A program made the translations under genes and the position numbers. A DNA stretch of 7,981 bases from UMGS172 sp045637775 (GTDB lineage Bacteria; Bacillota; Clostridia; Oscillospirales; Acutalibacteraceae): assembly GCA_045637775.1 (NCBI GenBank), contig JAZUAC010000026.1, forward strand, positions 1 to 7,981. Direction: 5' to 3'. Position 1 is the first letter of the stretch. Every line of letters begins with the position of its first letter. Below are positions 1 through 6,438 of this stretch, piece by piece. Under the pieces are notes generated by a model, which saw only the letters and a program-made list of their open reading frames with translations, had not been told where the DNA came from and ran no database searches.

Positions 1-1020
1 TTCCGTCACAGCTTTGCGTCAGGAACTCACACACTTAATGTTATGCTTTTTGGCGTTTTGCGTCCGGGTGACACAATGCTGTGCCTCACAGGTCGCCCTT
101 ATGACACTTTGATAGGCGTCTTGGGTATCGATGGTCATGTCGTCGGCTCGTTGAAGGATTTTGGTGTAAACTTTGAGCAGGTCGACCTCAAATCCGACGG
201 CACACCCGACATGGTTGCTATTGAGGAAAAAATCAAGTCAAAAAAATATAAAGTGGCTTATATACAAAGGTCTCGCGGTTACAGTTTGCGTCCCAGTTTG
301 TCGGTTGACAAAATCGGTGAAATGGCAAGGTTGGTCAAAAAAATATCGCCCGAAACCCTTGTACTGGTCGATAACTGTTACGGTGAGTTTGTTGAAAAGA
401 GAGAGCCTTTGGAGGTTGGTGCCGACCTTATCGCAGGCTCGCTTATCAAAAACCCCGGTGGCGGAATCGCACCCACAGGCGGCTATATTGCAGGTCGAGC
501 CGATTTGGTTGAAAAATGCGGCTACCGTTTAACGGCTCCAGGTGTCGGTCTTGAGGTTGGTGCAACCTTGGGTCACACAAGAGAACTGTTTATGGGTCTT
601 TTCAGTGCACCTCATGTTGTCGGTGAGGCGGTCAAAACAGCGGTGTTTACGGCATCGCTTTTCGAGGGGCTTGGATTCCAAGTAACACCCACATCACAAG
701 AACCCCGTGCCGATATAATCCAAACCGTGAAGTGTGGCAATAGCGAGGCATTGATTGCCTTTTGTCGCGGTTTGCAAAGCGGTTCGCCCGTTGATTCGTT
801 TGCCGCACCCGAACCGGGTGATATGCCGGGTTATGACAGTCAGGTCATCATGGCGGCAGGTGCGTTTACCTTGGGTGCTTCTATCGAGCTTTCGGCCGAT
901 GCACCATTGCGTGAGCCGTTTGCCGTTTGGATGCAGGGTGGACTTAATTTCCACTCGGCCAAGGTTGGTATAATGCTTGCCGCACAAAAAATGCTTGAAG
1001 AGGGTCACATCAAGTTTTGA
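1..1020 (+). CDS. Methionine gamma-lyase family PLP enzyme (COG4100, 'aluminium resistance protein', YnbB-like), 5' truncated
   Basis: The reading frame is open from base 1 (first codon ttc) and gives 339 residues. The family is usually a little over 400 residues, so roughly 80 N-terminal residues lie outside the window. The ATG at 43 is internal, because the family motif SGTHTLNVMLFGVLRPGD starts before it. This is a fold-type I PLP enzyme. The block GSLIKNPGGG carries the expected Schiff-base lysine (codon 448-450), VDNCYGEF carries the aspartate that contacts the PLP ring nitrogen (codon 370-372), and YIQRSRGYSLRPSL is a further family block. Relatives are annotated as cystathionine beta-lyase, methionine gamma-lyase or aluminium resistance proteins, but the physiological substrate is unsettled. 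The protein is presumably cytosolic. In Bacillus the homologue ynbB sits in the hfq-glnR region; the upstream neighbours here are not visible. It is the first visible gene of a likely two-gene transcript with the downstream hydrolase. The family call is very secure, the substrate is not. Confidence 0.93.
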   Translation, partial: FRHSFASGTHTLNVMLFGVLRPGDTMLCLTGRPYDTLIGVLGIDGHVVGSLKDFGVNFEQVDLKSDGTPDMVAIEEKIKSKKYKVAYIQRSRGYSLRPSLSVDKIGEMARLVKKISPETLVLVDNCYGEFVEKREPLEVGADLIAGSLIKNPGGGIAPTGGYIAGRADLVEKCGYRLTAPGVGLEVGATLGHTRELFMGLFSAPHVVGEAVKTAVFTASLFEGLGFQVTPTSQEPRADIIQTVKCGNSEALIAFCRGLQSGSPVDSFAAPEPGDMPGYDSQVIMAAGAFTLGASIELSADAPLREPFAVWMQGGLNFHSAKVGIMLAAQKMLEEGHIKF

Positions 1021-1022
1021 GG
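1019..1022 (+). promoter_or_regulatory. Ribosome binding site overlapping the upstream stop codon
   Basis: GAGG overlaps the TGA stop of the PLP enzyme (1018-1020) and lies 8 nt before the ATG at 1031. Because the Shine-Dalgarno is inside the end of the upstream gene and there is no room for a promoter, translation of the hydrolase is probably coupled to that of the PLP enzyme. Confidence 0.6.
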
Positions 1023-1030
1023 TATAACTT

Positions 1031-2176
1031 ATGAATTTCCGAAATTTAAGAAATTATATAGATGAGCTTGTTGCAGGTGGTGTGCCCGAGGCACAGTTGA
1101 TAATCCATAAAGACGGTCAAGAGGTTTTCCGCCATGTTGCGGGATTTTCCGATGCTGCCAAACAAAAACCTGCCGAGTATAGCGACCTTTTTTGGCTGTT
1201 TTCAATGTCCAAGGTTTACACAATGACGGCAACAATGCGACTTGTTGAACGCGGTTTGCTGGATTTGGACGAGTCTGTCGGAACCTATCTGCCCGAATTT
1301 AAAAACCTAAAAGTGCAGAACGGTGACGGCATTGAAGACCTTGAAAAGCCCTTAACCCTGCGTGCTTTGATGACTATGACGGGTGGTTTCAGTTATAATT
1401 TCAACCGTTACCCCGAAATGCAGGAACTTGTCAAAAATAAAAACGCATCGACCTTGGATGTGGTCAATGCGTTTGCCAAGAAGCCCCTTTTGTTCCAACC
1501 GGGCACTAATTATTGTTACGGTTTCGGTCACGATATTGTGGCCGCCATTGTTGAGGTTGTTTCGGGCAAAAAATTCAGAGATTTTATGCAGGATGAACTG
1601 TTCACACCGCTTGGTATTACCGATATGGGATTCCATCCTGATGAGGAACAGATGTCAAGAATGGCCGACAAGTGGAAGGTTGAATACCTGCCCGACGGAA
1701 CAAAACCCATAACCTTGGGTCCCAAGATAAACTGGTTGAGATTGACCGATAATTACGATTCGGGTGGTGCAGGTCTGTTTGGCAATGCCGAACAGTATAT
1801 CAAAATGGTGGATGCTTTGGCTAACGATGGTGTGGCTGAAAACGGTTATCGCGTACTCAAGAAGGAAAGCATCGACCTTATGCGTACCAATCAATTGACC
1901 CCCGAGGTCGAAGAAATCTACCGCAGTCAGTCCGAAAACCGCAAGGGTTACTCCTATGGCTTGGGTGTCAGAACCCTTGTGGATAAAGATGCCGCAAATG
2001 CCAAGTCGCCTTTGGGTGAGTTTGGTTGGGACGGTGCGGCAGGCTCGTATGTCATGATCGACCCCGAAAATCACATTACGGTGGTTTATGTTGAGCACAT
2101 TATGAACCACGGTGATATTTATTCGACAGGTCATTTCAAAATTCGTGACCTTACCTATGAGTGCATGGGTCTTTGA
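1031..2176 (+). CDS. Serine hydrolase of the beta-lactamase / penicillin-binding-protein fold (PF00144-like)
   Basis: This 381-residue protein has no signal peptide or membrane segment, so it is probably cytosolic. The nucleophile motif S-x-x-K is Ser58-Met-Ser-Lys61 in LFWLFSMSKVYT, followed by the usual helix and the ...RALMTMTGGFSYN segment (about 111-123). The second motif falls in PGTNYCYGFGHDI (158-169), where the Y-x-N of true beta-lactamases is replaced by Tyr161-Cys-Tyr163, as in family VIII esterase-like members. SGGAGLFGNAEQY (244-256) and GWDGAAGSYVMIDP (332-345) are typical late-family blocks; no clear KTG triad is seen. Family members act as esterases, D-aminopeptidases or lactamases, and an esterase or amidase of unknown substrate is the safest call. 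It follows the PLP enzyme by 10 nt, and its 3' end overlaps the convergent AraC gene by 22 nt. The family is secure, the substrate unknown. Confidence 0.9.
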   Translation: MNFRNLRNYIDELVAGGVPEAQLIIHKDGQEVFRHVAGFSDAAKQKPAEYSDLFWLFSMSKVYTMTATMRLVERGLLDLDESVGTYLPEFKNLKVQNGDGIEDLEKPLTLRALMTMTGGFSYNFNRYPEMQELVKNKNASTLDVVNAFAKKPLLFQPGTNYCYGFGHDIVAAIVEVVSGKKFRDFMQDELFTPLGITDMGFHPDEEQMSRMADKWKVEYLPDGTKPITLGPKINWLRLTDNYDSGGAGLFGNAEQYIKMVDALANDGVAENGYRVLKKESIDLMRTNQLTPEVEEIYRSQSENRKGYSYGLGVRTLVDKDAANAKSPLGEFGWDGAAGSYVMIDPENHITVVYVEHIMNHGDIYSTGHFKIRDLTYECMGL

Positions 2177-3015
2177 CGGCGGTATTCCTTGGGCGAAATC
2201 CCAAACCTGGTTTTAAAAAGTCGGTTGAAATAGGTCACATTTTCAAATCCGCAATCAAGTGCAATGTTTATGATACTTTTCTCACTTGACAACAACTCGT
2301 TTGCGGCAGCCGAAAGTCTTAATTTATTTATATATTGTGTGAACGATACATCGGTAGCTTTTTTAAAAAGTCTGCCGATGTATTTTTCGTTAAAGCTATA
2401 AAGTCCTGCAAGGTCTTGCAATTTTACCGAGTTGCGAAAATTCTGCCGTGCATAAAGCTTCATTTCGTCAATCAACCAATGAGAATTGCGGTTTAAATCC
2501 CAAGGATAACTTTTCAGCACCATTTTAATATAACTGCACACCGTTTCGGCAATATGGATGTAAGATGAAAGGTCTTGAACGGTCTGTGCGTTTTGAAATT
2601 CAGAGCATAATCTATTATAGTCCACTTGAGTTCTCAAGCATGTTCGATTGGCTTTATTGCTAGCAAACTCCAAATCAGGTGCAAGATTTCCAACATAAAC
2701 AACACCCAGGGTTTTTCCGTCATCCACAATGGGCAATCCTATTTCATAAAGTCCAAAGGCACAGTAACCGTGAAACAGTTTTTGTGTGGCGATCGCCTTG
2801 CGGTCGGCAAAATAACGGCAACGCTTACAGGTGCGAAAACCCTTGGAGGTGCTTTTGGCAATGTCGCAAAACGGCTTGGCGTGAATACGATCTCGAAGAG
2901 GAACATTGAGCAATGGGTGTGACAAAATACCCGAAAGGTCGGTCACGCTGACATAGAGATTATTAAGCGAATTATAGGAATTGAGTAAACTTGAAAGATG
3001 GGCTACTTCTTGCAC
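2155..3015 (-). CDS. AraC-family transcriptional regulator with N-terminal PocR-type sensor domain
   Basis: The start is taken as the GTG at 3015 (286 residues), because AAAAGGAG lies 8 nt upstream; an in-frame TTG at 3066 lacks a ribosome binding site and falls in the promoter. Residues about 20-165 resemble the PocR ligand-binding domain: LYVSVTDLSGILSH, then Cys50, the pair Cys63-Lys-Arg-Cys66, GYCAFGL with Cys85, and LPIVDDGKTLGVVYVGN (94-110). Residues about 180-281 form the double helix-turn-helix of AraC proteins, with recognition segments near LQDLAGLYSFNEKYIGRLFKK (199-219) and INIALDCGFENVTYFNRLFK (249-268), ending in the family signature GISPKEYRR. PocR domains are thought to bind small organic ligands, the Salmonella prototype controlling propanediol and cobalamin genes. 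Its position divergent from the FAD oxidoreductase makes that gene the likely target, perhaps along with itself. The ligand is unknown. Confidence 0.92.
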   Translation of the reverse strand: MQEVAHLSSLLNSYNSLNNLYVSVTDLSGILSHPLLNVPLRDRIHAKPFCDIAKSTSKGFRTCKRCRYFADRKAIATQKLFHGYCAFGLYEIGLPIVDDGKTLGVVYVGNLAPDLEFASNKANRTCLRTQVDYNRLCSEFQNAQTVQDLSSYIHIAETVCSYIKMVLKSYPWDLNRNSHWLIDEMKLYARQNFRNSVKLQDLAGLYSFNEKYIGRLFKKATDVSFTQYINKLRLSAAANELLSSEKSIINIALDCGFENVTYFNRLFKTRFGISPKEYRRQRPMHS

Positions 3016-3023
3016 GAAAACCA

Positions 3024-3031
3024 CTCCTTTT
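3024..3031 (-). promoter_or_regulatory. Ribosome binding site that fixes the GTG start of the PocR-AraC gene
   Basis: On the minus strand AAAAGGAG is followed by the 8-nt spacer TGGTTTTC and then GTG at 3015. The alternative in-frame TTG 51 nt upstream has no such site, so the shorter protein is preferred. Confidence 0.75.
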
Positions 3032-3037
3032 GAGTAA

Positions 3038-3066
3038 ATATTAGCATAAAAGTATCTTTTGTTCAA
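3038..3066 (-). promoter_or_regulatory. Sigma-A-type promoter of the PocR-AraC gene
   Basis: On the minus strand there is a -35 TTGAAC (3066-3061), a 17-nt spacer and a -10 TAATAT (3043-3038), preceded by TGC, which makes it an extended -10. Transcription would start near 3031, giving a very short leader that begins about at the ribosome binding site. The -35 overlaps the first half of the candidate direct-repeat operator at 3065-3098, which suggests autoregulation. Confidence 0.5.
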
Positions 3067-3098
3067 GGTTTTTGTGTATATAGATTAAGACTTTTTTG
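3065..3098. promoter_or_regulatory. Candidate AraC operator: two imperfect 12-bp direct repeats
   Basis: AAGGTTTTTGTG (3065-3076) and AAGACTTTTTTG (3087-3098) agree at 9 of 12 positions and start 22 bp apart, about two helical turns. That is the arrangement AraC-family dimers or tandem monomers often recognise. The second copy covers the -35 region of the oxidoreductase promoter and ends 11 bp before its -10; the first touches the -35 of the regulator. The repeats are T-rich, so chance similarity is possible. Confidence 0.3.
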
Positions 3099-3109
3099 GA
3101 ATCAAATGG

Positions 3110-3115
3110 TATAAT
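3110..3115 (+). promoter_or_regulatory. -10 element of the FAD oxidoreductase promoter
   Basis: A perfect TATAAT lies 31 nt before the ATG at 3147. At 17-nt spacing the -35 position reads AAGACT, far from TTGACA. A good -10 with a poor -35 fits an activator-dependent promoter served by the divergent AraC protein; this is inference from sequence only. Confidence 0.45.
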
Positions 3116-3146
3116 AATCATAATAAACCAAAGGTGGGTGCAACTT

Positions 3147-4418
3147 ATGAAATATGATCTTATTGTAGTCGGTGGAGGGTTTGCAGGCTTTGGTGCCGCC
3201 GTTGCCGCTGCCCGTGAGGGCGTTAAAACCTTACTCATTGAGCGCACAAACGCTTTGTCGGGTGCCGCTAACACAGGACTTGTCACGCCGTTTATGCCTT
3301 ACCGTGCTGTTATGGAAAAGGATGAAAACGGAAACTCGATATACAAGGATTTAAGCGCGGGTATCTTAAAAGAAGTTGTTGATAAATTGAGAGAAGCCGG
3401 CAGAACCGATGAAAGAGGCTACCGTTTTGATAGCGAGTATCTTAAATTGGTTCTGAACCGTATGGCCGTTGAAGCAGGAGTTGAATTGCTTTTCAATGCC
3501 ACCGTTTCGTCAGCCGTGCGTGAAGGTAACCGTGTAAAAAGCGTTACGGTTGTTGGTCGCGGTCAGACCTTGGAGCTTGAGGCCGATTATTTTATAGACG
3601 CCACGGGTGACGCCAACCTTATTTCAATGACAGGCTTCCCGTTCAGAGTCGGTCGTGACGGTGACAATCTTTGTCAACCTATGACCATGTGCTTCAGAAT
3701 TGCAGGCGTTGATACCGAAGAATTTTGGAAAATCAAATCCTCCCAAATCGATCCGCTTTATAAGAAATTTAAGGCCGAAGGGAAAATCAGAAATCCGCGT
3801 GAAGATGTGTTGGTTTTCCACACATTAACCGAAGGAACTGTGCATTTTAACACTACCCGTGTTGTAAAGCATGACCCTACCGACCTTTTCTCGGTCACCA
3901 AGGCCGAAATCGAGGCTCGCGAGCAGGTTTATGAAATGACGGACTTTTTGCGTGAGAATTTTGAGTGTTGCAAGAATTCACATGTTATTTCCACCGCCTG
4001 CGAAATTGGAACCCGTGAAAGCCGTATGATTGACGGTGAATATCTGCTGACCGGCAATGATCTTCTCAATCTTTGCCGCTTTGAGGATTCCATTGCGCTT
4101 GGCAACTACGATATTGACATTCACAACCCCGAAGGCTCGGGCACAAGCCATCACTATTTCAAGCAGGGTGAGTTTTACGAACTGCCTTACCGTATGCTTA
4201 TCCCCAAAGATTCCGAAAATCTGTTGGTTGCAGGTCGTTGTGTATCATGCGACCATGAGGCTCAAGCCTCTATCCGCATTATGCCGATAGTCTGCACCTT
4301 GGGTCAGGCAGCAGGTACCGCCATTGCCGTTGCCAAAGAGCAAAAATGCAATGTCAAGGAAATTGACATTACCAAAATGCAGAAGATTTTGGTTGATAAC
4401 GGTGCGGCAATACATTAA
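3147..4418 (+). CDS. FAD-dependent oxidoreductase (FAD_oxidored family, PF12831-like)
   Basis: The start is the ATG at 3147, 9 nt after AAAGGTGG; the reading frame stays open 17 codons further upstream but would run into the promoter. The protein has 423 residues and no signal peptide or membrane segment, so it should be cytosolic. Residues 4-32 are an FAD-binding Rossmann fold: Gly9-x-Gly11-x-x-Gly14 in VVGGGFAGFG and the ribose-binding Glu32. IDATGDAN (150-157) is the second nucleotide-binding motif. The C-terminal block LLVAGRCVSCDHEA...SIRIMP (359-380) followed by LGQAAGTAIA is a hallmark of the family; TRESRMIDGEYLLTG (289-303) is another. Members often sit in carbohydrate or sugar-acid loci, but few have known substrates. 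Cys365 and Cys368 in the GRCVSC block may be redox-active. It is a single-gene unit, divergent from the PocR-AraC regulator and closed by the terminator at 4439-4481. The family is secure, the substrate unknown. Confidence 0.92.
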   Translation: MKYDLIVVGGGFAGFGAAVAAAREGVKTLLIERTNALSGAANTGLVTPFMPYRAVMEKDENGNSIYKDLSAGILKEVVDKLREAGRTDERGYRFDSEYLKLVLNRMAVEAGVELLFNATVSSAVREGNRVKSVTVVGRGQTLELEADYFIDATGDANLISMTGFPFRVGRDGDNLCQPMTMCFRIAGVDTEEFWKIKSSQIDPLYKKFKAEGKIRNPREDVLVFHTLTEGTVHFNTTRVVKHDPTDLFSVTKAEIEAREQVYEMTDFLRENFECCKNSHVISTACEIGTRESRMIDGEYLLTGNDLLNLCRFEDSIALGNYDIDIHNPEGSGTSHHYFKQGEFYELPYRMLIPKDSENLLVAGRCVSCDHEAQASIRIMPIVCTLGQAAGTAIAVAKEQKCNVKEIDITKMQKILVDNGAAIH

Positions 4419-4438
4419 GATAATATTTATTTTAAAAC

Positions 4439-4481
4439 AAAAAGCTATAGAATCACAACATCTGTGTTTCTATAGCTTTTT
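4439..4481. terminator. Bidirectional intrinsic terminator
   Basis: The hairpin has a 14-bp outer stem (4439-4452 with 4468-4481, core AAAGCTATAGAA / TTCTATAGCTTT), one T-T mismatch, a 4-bp inner stem CACA/TGTG and a 5-nt loop (4458-4462). T-rich runs leave the stem on both strands. It lies 20 nt after the oxidoreductase stop and 4 nt from the yhaM-like stop, so it can serve both convergent genes. Confidence 0.88.
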
Positions 4482-4485
4482 TTAT

Positions 4486-5448
4486 TTAAATCAATTTTGC
4501 CTTGGTGTCGTCTTCGTTTCGACCATGGTTGTAGAACTTGCGGTTGTCAAGCGCCCACATTTTGTTGGTGTATTCTCCTGCGGCAACATTACCAATAGCC
4601 TCGGTCAACTCATAAATACGGGCATCCATCAAGTCAAGCTCACTCAAGAGCTCTGCTTCAAGGAACATCGGTCTAACGGCGGCACCAAACTCGGGCTCAC
4701 CGTGGTGAGAGAGCACCATGTGTTGTAACAAAAGCTTGGTTTCTTCCGAAACACCGAGCTTTTCACAAGTGTTGCCCACTATCATAGCACCCTTGGCAAG
4801 GTGACCGATAAGGTTGCCTTCAAGTGAATAACCGCTTGCTGTACCTGCATCGTTGACAATAAATTCATCGGTTTTCGCAATATCGTGAAGCATTGCACCC
4901 GCGATAAGCAGGTCGGAATTGACCGAATGATAGATTCTGCAAACGCTTTGAGCCAAACGGACTATTGACAAGGTGTGGTACAAAAGTCCACCGCGAATGG
5001 CGTGGTGCAAACGGAATGCAGCGGGCCAATATGTAAGCTTTTCCTTATATTCGGTATAAATTTCAACAACAACCTTGCGAATTTCGTCATTTGCCATATT
5101 TTCGGCAATGTTCAAAAGTTCTGCATAAAGCTGTTCACCGCTTACATCGGCACTTGGCACAAAATCGGAAGGGTCAACCCCGTCGGACGGCAAAGCCTTG
5201 CGTATTTTTTCAACGCGAAGCTGGTCAACACCGTTATAGGGGCTTACAGTACCGCGGATTTTTACAATGGTACCGGGTTCAAAAACACCTTGAACCTCCT
5301 CGTGATAGTCCCAAAGCTTGGCGGTGATTTCACCGGTCTTGTCGCAAAGAGTAAGGTCGAGATACGGCATACCCTTTTGGGTAACCTTGCGGTCGGCCGT
5401 TTTGACCATTAAAAAGGCGTCCTGAGCGCCGTTATTAGAAAAGTCCAT
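4486..5448 (-). CDS. yhaM: YhaM-like 3'-5' exoribonuclease (OB fold + HD domain)
   Basis: The start is the ATG at 5448, with AAGGAG 7 nt upstream; the frame stays open for 15 codons further, with no ribosome binding site. The product is 320 residues, close to Bacillus YhaM (about 314). Residues about 15-85 are an OB-type nucleic-acid-binding fold (YLDLTLCDKTGEITAKLWD ... FEPGTIVKIRGTV). Residues about 148-285 are an HD metal-dependent phosphohydrolase domain: His158 in GGLLYHTLSIV, His188-Asp189 in GAMLHDIAK, His216, His248-His249 and Asp272. YhaM is known as a 3'-to-5' exonuclease acting on single-stranded RNA and DNA, involved in RNA turnover and end trimming. The gene has its own strong promoter and ends at the shared terminator, so it looks like a stand-alone housekeeping gene between the two oxidoreductase modules. 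The symbol rests on architecture and length; a related HD/OB paralogue is possible. Confidence 0.88.
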   Translation of the reverse strand: MDFSNNGAQDAFLMVKTADRKVTQKGMPYLDLTLCDKTGEITAKLWDYHEEVQGVFEPGTIVKIRGTVSPYNGVDQLRVEKIRKALPSDGVDPSDFVPSADVSGEQLYAELLNIAENMANDEIRKVVVEIYTEYKEKLTYWPAAFRLHHAIRGGLLYHTLSIVRLAQSVCRIYHSVNSDLLIAGAMLHDIAKTDEFIVNDAGTASGYSLEGNLIGHLAKGAMIVGNTCEKLGVSEETKLLLQHMVLSHHGEPEFGAAVRPMFLEAELLSELDLMDARIYELTEAIGNVAAGEYTNKMWALDNRKFYNHGRNEDDTKAKLI

Positions 5449-5470
5449 AACAATTCTCCTTGAAATTATT

Positions 5471-5500
5471 GCATTAAAAATATTATACAGCATTTAATGC
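5471..5500. repeat. Overlapping inverted repeats around the yhaM -10 element
   Basis: GCATTTAATGC (5490-5500) is a palindrome with 5-bp arms and a single central base. In addition GCATTAA (5471-5477) pairs with TTAATGC (5494-5500), so the half-site GCATT occurs on both sides of the -10. A repressor bound here would block polymerase. Alternatively it is chance in AT-rich DNA. Confidence 0.3.
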
Positions 5501-5510
5501 GGTTTGTAAA
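5482..5510 (-). promoter_or_regulatory. Near-consensus sigma-A promoter of the yhaM-like gene
   Basis: On the minus strand the -35 is TTTACA (5510-5505), the spacer is 17 nt and the -10 is a perfect TATAAT (5487-5482), preceded by TG. It is the strongest promoter in the window and suggests constitutive transcription independent of the AraC gene upstream on the same strand. The spacer contains the palindrome GCATTTAATGC (5490-5500). Confidence 0.72.
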
Positions 5511-5535
5511 TTCTAAATATCACAAATTCAGCAAA

Positions 5536-6351
5536 TCATGGTAAGGTTTTATAGTCGATTCGGTATTCGCTTGGGGTTTTGCCTGTGAGCTGTTTGAACT
5601 TTCGGCTGAAGTAATTGATATCGTCAAACCCAACGCGGGTTGCCACCTCGCTGATTGATAACTCCTCCTGCTCAAAATACCGCTTGGCACGGTCAATTCG
5701 CACCTCGTTAAGATAATGAATAACACTTTTGCCCGAGCGCTTTTTGAAAAAATGCGCAAAATATGACGGTGTGACATAAAACGCCTCGGCAATGCCCGAT
5801 ACGGTCAGAGCATTATCAAAATTATCCTCAATATACTTTACCATGTCATTGAATTTGTCGATCCGCTTAAAATATTTGGCAAAATCGTGTTCGTTCAAAA
5901 CAGTGTTGACATGACGGTCGGCACAAAGGTTAAAGAACTCATAAAGCAGTTGACTTGTTTTCAGACGGCTTTTGTAATCGTCAAATCTTGCGGTCTTTAT
6001 AACTTCATCCAACTTGTTGGCACATTTTGGGTCACGGATGACATTGTTGAAAACAATATGCTCCGAGCCGATTTTATTGCTGAAAAAATCCTTGTTGATG
6101 TGAAAACAGTAAAATTCACCCGAAATTGGTGCCACATTTCCCGCATGAAGCTCATTAGAGTTGACAAACAGAATATCGCCTTCCTGCAAAAGGTGCGGTT
6201 GAAGGTTGCAAAGCGGCTGAACTTGACCCTTTACCACATATTGAAGCTCTATCTCCTCATGCCAATGCGAGCTTCCGCCCGAACGGTGGTCTAAAAAATG
6301 GCGTATATTGGCGGGGAATATGATTGGCAGGCTTTCACGCTTCGGTTTCAT
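5536..6351 (-). CDS. AraC-family transcriptional regulator with N-terminal cupin sensor domain
   Basis: The start is the ATG at 6351, because AAGAGGTG lies 6 nt upstream; an in-frame GTG at 6360 overlaps that site and is unlikely. The protein has 271 residues, typical of the cupin-AraC class. Residues about 13-90 form an AraC_binding cupin: HWHEEIEL (His29, His31, Glu33) is the classical cupin metal- or ligand-binding cluster, and ELHAG supplies a second-motif histidine (His69). Residues about 165-265 are the two helix-turn-helix units, with segments ALTVSGIAEAFYVTPSYFAH (181-200) and ISEVATRVGFDDINYFSRKF (233-252), ending in the signature GKTPSEYR. Such proteins usually activate carbohydrate genes after binding a sugar or sugar derivative. 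It is divergent from the Gfo/Idh/MocA oxidoreductase across 106 bp, making that gene the likely target. The two AraC proteins here have unrelated sensor domains and so presumably answer to different ligands. Confidence 0.92.
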   Translation of the reverse strand: MKPKRESLPIIFPANIRHFLDHRSGGSSHWHEEIELQYVVKGQVQPLCNLQPHLLQEGDILFVNSNELHAGNVAPISGEFYCFHINKDFFSNKIGSEHIVFNNVIRDPKCANKLDEVIKTARFDDYKSRLKTSQLLYEFFNLCADRHVNTVLNEHDFAKYFKRIDKFNDMVKYIEDNFDNALTVSGIAEAFYVTPSYFAHFFKKRSGKSVIHYLNEVRIDRAKRYFEQEELSISEVATRVGFDDINYFSRKFKQLTGKTPSEYRIDYKTLP

Positions 6352-6388
6352 GAAATACACCTCTTAATACTAAAAAAGAGCAGTTTTG

Positions 6389-6397
6389 TGCTATAAT
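6389..6397 (+). promoter_or_regulatory. Extended -10 promoter of the Gfo/Idh/MocA gene
   Basis: TGC directly precedes a perfect TATAAT (6392-6397). The -35 region at 17-nt spacing reads ACTAAA, with no match to consensus. The leader would be about 54 nt. A second TATAAT occurs at 6419-6424, but also without a -35. The pattern suggests activation by the divergent cupin-AraC protein. Confidence 0.45.
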
Positions 6398-6409
6398 TCT
6401 TCTGTTGTT

Positions 6410-6438
6410 ATGATAAAATATAATCAAACAAAAGTCAA
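6410..6438 (-). promoter_or_regulatory. Sigma-A-type promoter of the cupin-AraC gene
   Basis: On the minus strand a -35 TTGACT (6438-6433), a 17-nt spacer and a -10 TATCAT (6415-6410) each match the consensus at five of six positions. Transcription would start near 6403, giving a leader of about 50 nt and running through the -10 of the opposing oxidoreductase promoter. Confidence 0.6.

Noticed and set aside
1655..2134. A 159-codon open frame on the minus strand
   Set aside because: It is antisense to the serine hydrolase, whose family motifs are clear on the + strand.
3016..3066. Longer N-terminus of the PocR-AraC protein from a TTG at 3066
   Set aside because: It lacks a ribosome binding site and would overlap the predicted promoter; the GTG at 3015 has AAAAGGAG at ideal spacing.
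4419..4485. Possible small RNA or riboswitch in the gap between convergent genes
   Set aside because: The gap is fully explained by a bidirectional intrinsic terminator; there is no promoter or conserved RNA motif.
4324..4728. A 134-codon + strand frame spanning the intergenic region
   Set aside because: It begins within the FAD oxidoreductase in another frame, crosses the bidirectional terminator and ends antisense to the nuclease gene.
4975..5412. A 145-codon open frame on the + strand
   Set aside because: It is antisense to the OB/HD nuclease, which has convincing domains, start site and promoter.
5887..6294. A 135-codon + strand frame
   Set aside because: It is antisense to the cupin-AraC gene, with no own ribosome binding site or domain.
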